DNA of 16,475 nucleotides from CAYMAX01 sp964388595 (GTDB lineage Bacteria; Bacteroidota; Bacteroidia; Bacteroidales; UBA932). This document shows, piece after piece, positions 14,316-16,475 of this stretch. A model generated the notes under the pieces. That model worked only from the letters and a program-made list of their open reading frames with translations. It searched no databases and was not told the origin of the DNA. Every line of letters starts with the position of its first letter. Position 1 is the stretch's first letter. The stretch lies in contig CAYMAX010000031.1 in NCBI GenBank assembly GCA_964388595.1, forward strand, positions 1 through 16,475, given 5' to 3'. The position numbers and the translations under genes were made by a program.

Positions 14316-15176
14316 TTATTTCTTTTTCCAGCGTCTATGACTCCAAAGCCAGGTATGCTTCTGGGAGACAATACTTTGCTCCAGGAGTCTGGCATATTCC
14401 GAAATCACAAATCCCTCTTCGCACTCTGAAGCATCATCGCATATTTTCTGACAAGTAGCCAGATATTGCCCTTTCTTTAAGAGTTTAATGCTGTAATATA
14501 CCACAGGCATCTTCAATTTTCGTGCTAAAGTCTCAGGGCCTGTTATCATATATGTCGTCTGATGAAGAAAATCCAATTTGAAATGACCGCCATCTGAAGG
14601 AGACTGATCTGCTATGAAGAAGTAGGCGTTGTTGTGGGAGGATTCCCTGATCATATAACGGACAATATGCTCGATATCAACGATATTGCAAGAATGATGA
14701 ATAGTCCTGATGGCCGTTATAATCTTCGCTGCAAATTTGTTGGAAGGGGTCTTATATACATAAATGTATTTATCATTGGGAATATCTATGCCGTAGTAGG
14801 ATTTCAAATCAGCCAGCCCGGTAAAAAGCTCCCAGTTGCCCTGATGTCCCAGCACCACCATCACACCTCTACCCTTTTTGTACGCATCCATCATCACATC
14901 ATTCCCTGCAAAAGAGAGATGAGAAGAGATACTTTTACGAGTAGAAGTGATAGACCAGACAGTCTCAACTATCAAATCGCATAAAAAATGATAATAACTG
15001 TCTGCCGTTCTCTTCACTTCCGCATATTTCATCTCCGGAAAGGAGCGGGAGAGATTGGTATAGACAGTGGAAACTCTGTATCTGCCCACCTTGTAAAGGA
15101 GAAAATACAACACATTCGATAGGATGTAGTGGACTTTTAAGGGAAGCAGCGACAATAAAAACAGAAGTGTTATCAT
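14316..15176 (-). CDS. LpxL/HtrB-type lipid A acyltransferase
   Basis: This 286-residue member of the lysophospholipid/lipid A acyltransferase family transfers a secondary acyl chain to the lipid A precursor at the inner membrane. An N-terminal hydrophobic anchor (about 1-30) is followed by YRVSTVYTNLSRSFPEM (33-49). The catalytic HX4E motif is GHQGNWE with His111 and Glu116. Further matches are FFIADQSPSDGGHF near residues 188-201 and the C-terminal WLWSHRRWK. In-frame stop codons just upstream fix the ATG at 15176, so the N-terminus is slightly shorter than in many relatives. The -7 promoter box ends 7 bases before the ATG, suggesting a very short leader. It heads the run with DUF4831 and pepD. 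Confidence 0.92.
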   Translation of the reverse strand: MITLLFLLSLLPLKVHYILSNVLYFLLYKVGRYRVSTVYTNLSRSFPEMKYAEVKRTADSYYHFLCDLIVETVWSITSTRKSISSHLSFAGNDVMMDAYKKGRGVMVVLGHQGNWELFTGLADLKSYYGIDIPNDKYIYVYKTPSNKFAAKIITAIRTIHHSCNIVDIEHIVRYMIRESSHNNAYFFIADQSPSDGGHFKLDFLHQTTYMITGPETLARKLKMPVVYYSIKLLKKGQYLATCQKICDDASECEEGFVISEYARLLEQSIVSQKHTWLWSHRRWKKK

Positions 15177-15183
15177 AACTTAA

Positions 15184-15191
15184 CAAAGTTA
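15184..15191 (-). promoter_or_regulatory. Candidate -7 element for the acyltransferase gene
   Basis: The minus strand reads TAACTTTG, a full match to TAnnTTTG, only 7 bases before the ATG at 15176. No TTG occurs at the normal -33 distance. If used, the mRNA would be nearly leaderless. Confidence 0.45.
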
Positions 15192-15233
15192 TCCCTTTTT
15201 TGCACAAATCATTACTTTTTTTCCAAAAATATA

Positions 15234-15241
15234 TACCTTTG
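15234..15241 (+). promoter_or_regulatory. Candidate -7 element for the POT transporter gene
   Basis: TACCTTTG matches TAnnTTTG exactly, 29 bases before the ATG at 15271. The -33 region is T-rich (TTAC) without a proper TTG. It shares the 94-base intergenic region with the divergent acyltransferase promoter. Confidence 0.6.
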
Positions 15242-15270
15242 CGAACTAACTCTAAAAAAAATCATCTATT

Positions 15271-16475
15271 ATGTTCAAAGGACAACCAAAAGGTCTTTTC
15301 CCCTTAGCGCTTGCCAACACAGGCGAACGATTTGGGTATTATACAATGCTCGCCATCTTTACCCTTTTTCTGCAAGCCAAATTCGGATTTGACCAGAAAG
15401 TGGTCTCCAATATCTTTGGAGGCTTTCTCGCACTGGTCTATTTCTTACCCCTTGTAGGCGGTATTTTGGCTGACAAGTTCGGCTATGGCAAGATGGTGGT
15501 AACCGGTATCACCATAATGTTCCTCGGGTACCTGATGATGGCCATTCCTTCGGGAGTGGATATCACAGCCAAGATCATGATGTTCGGCGCTCTGTTTTTG
15601 ATAGCCTGCGGTACAGGATTGTTCAAAGGCAATCTTCAAGTACTTGTAGGCAATCTTTATGATGACCCCAAGTATAGCGCCAAAAGGGATACGGCCTTCA
15701 GTTTATTCTATATGGCTATCAATATCGGTGCTCTGTTTGCTCCCTCTGCTGCTGAGAAAATCACTCAGTGGATTCTCGGTAAAGCAGGTCTTTACTACCA
15801 GGCAAGCATCCCCGCTCTCTCTCACCAGCTGCTCAACGGCACCATCACAGCTGATGGCACAAATCTCCTTTTGGGACACGCCCAGGCAATGCCCGCAGGA
15901 TTCAGCACCTGTGGTGGCGACCTTACACAATTTGCCCAATATTACATTGACCAACTCTCCACCTCCTATCACTATGCTTTCGGAGTGGCTTGTCTATCTT
16001 TGATTCTTTCGGTGATTATCTATTTCGCTTTCCGCAAGACTTTCAAGAGTGCAGACTACAACAGCAAACAAGCTGCTGCAGCCAATATTCAGACCGTCAC
16101 TCTCACCAAGAAACAGACCAAAGACCGTATCGTGGCTCTTCTCTTAGTGTTCGCAGTAGTTATCTTCTTCTGGATGGCATTCCACCAAAACGGACTTACA
16201 CTGACTTGGTTTGCACGAGATTACACAGCCAATGCGGTATCGGGATTTGAACGGACATTCTTCAATGTGATGTATCTGGTATATGTTATCATCGCAGTAT
16301 ATGGTCTCTTCAGTGCATTCCAATCCAAATCATCCAAGGGCAAATTGTTCTCCTGGTTGGTAGTCGCTGCTTCTGTAGCTGCCTTCGTTCTATGCTATAT
16401 AAATATGGGCACAGGTTCTGTCAACATTACCCCTCAGAAGTTCCAGCACTTCAATCCATTCTTGGTGGTAGCTCT
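15271..16475 (+). CDS. POT/PTR2 family peptide transporter, 3' end missing
   Basis: The gene is open from the ATG at 15271 to the window edge (401 codons) with no stop. It encodes a multi-spanning MFS transporter of the proton-coupled oligopeptide (POT/PTR2) family, importing di- and tripeptides across the inner membrane. The N-terminal signature is ANTGERFGYY with Glu19-Arg20; the first Glu of the canonical ExxERF motif is Asn16. The second PTR2 signature appears as FSLFYMAINIGALFAP at about 149-164. A long loop with LLNGTITADGTNLLLGH follows, typical of Bacteroidota members with an extended segment between helices. There is no Shine-Dalgarno, but a good -7 element lies upstream. The divergent neighbour is the lipid A acyltransferase. 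pepD lies about 2 kb away, an attractive functional match without direct linkage. Confidence 0.93.
   Translation, partial: MFKGQPKGLFPLALANTGERFGYYTMLAIFTLFLQAKFGFDQKVVSNIFGGFLALVYFLPLVGGILADKFGYGKMVVTGITIMFLGYLMMAIPSGVDITAKIMMFGALFLIACGTGLFKGNLQVLVGNLYDDPKYSAKRDTAFSLFYMAINIGALFAPSAAEKITQWILGKAGLYYQASIPALSHQLLNGTITADGTNLLLGHAQAMPAGFSTCGGDLTQFAQYYIDQLSTSYHYAFGVACLSLILSVIIYFAFRKTFKSADYNSKQAAAANIQTVTLTKKQTKDRIVALLLVFAVVIFFWMAFHQNGLTLTWFARDYTANAVSGFERTFFNVMYLVYVIIAVYGLFSAFQSKSSKGKLFSWLVVAASVAAFVLCYINMGTGSVNITPQKFQHFNPFLVVA

Noticed and set aside
14634..14984. 116-codon plus-strand frame opposite the acyltransferase gene
   Set aside because: It lies wholly inside a well-supported gene on the other strand and matches no recognised family.
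1..16475. Mobile elements, defence systems, CRISPR arrays, tRNA genes
   Set aside because: Nearly every base is accounted for by housekeeping or envelope genes; I saw no transposase, integrase, direct-repeat array or cloverleaf.

Overview
The window looks like an ordinary chromosomal stretch of a Bacteroidota bacterium, most likely order Bacteroidales. The evidence is the set of lineage-typical families (DUF4831, a FISUMP-domain lipoprotein, a LemA/TPM cluster, a TonB-C-terminal fusion, M20C PepD), the near absence of Shine-Dalgarno sequences, and promoters matching the phylum's TTG-N19-TAnnTTTG pattern. I see no mobile element, CRISPR array, tRNA or rRNA. Coding density is very high: no gene-free stretch exceeds about 110 bases.

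Layout. (1) 1-2952, minus strand: a SPOR-domain lipoprotein, gcvT, an exported M28-like protein with a TonB C-terminal domain, and the first codons of a probable leuS form one run behind a strong promoter at 2985-3014. (2) 3063-6473, plus strand: a DUF389 membrane protein, a CapA-like metallophosphatase and a PhoH ATPase overlap end to start. (3) 6476-8294, minus strand: lemA and two TPM-domain genes; the last stops 2 bp from the phoH stop. (4) 8322-9359, minus strand: a FISUMP lipoprotein, divergent from apbE (9445-10440, plus strand). (5) 10513-15176, minus strand: an LpxL-type acyltransferase, a DUF4831 protein, pepD, then rpsF-rpsR-rplI with their own promoter and a terminator. (6) From 15271, plus strand: a POT-family peptide transporter, cut off by the window end.

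Most functions are housekeeping: glycine cleavage, dipeptide hydrolysis, peptide uptake, ribosomal proteins, lipid A acylation, flavinylation of exported proteins, and envelope maintenance.

Two points stand out. First, rpsR and rplI are the only genes here with a perfect Shine-Dalgarno (TAAGGAGG), and in both the preceding gene's TAA stop codon forms the first three bases of that motif. Bacteroidota ribosomes are known to hide their anti-SD in a bS21/bS18/bS6 pocket, and rpsR encodes bS18, so a feedback circuit sensing free anti-SD is a plausible inference. Second, the M28-like protein has lost the general-base Glu and two zinc ligands (EE to QN, D to N) while keeping the fold motifs and a TonB C-terminal domain, so it looks like a non-catalytic, binding-type pseudo-peptidase.
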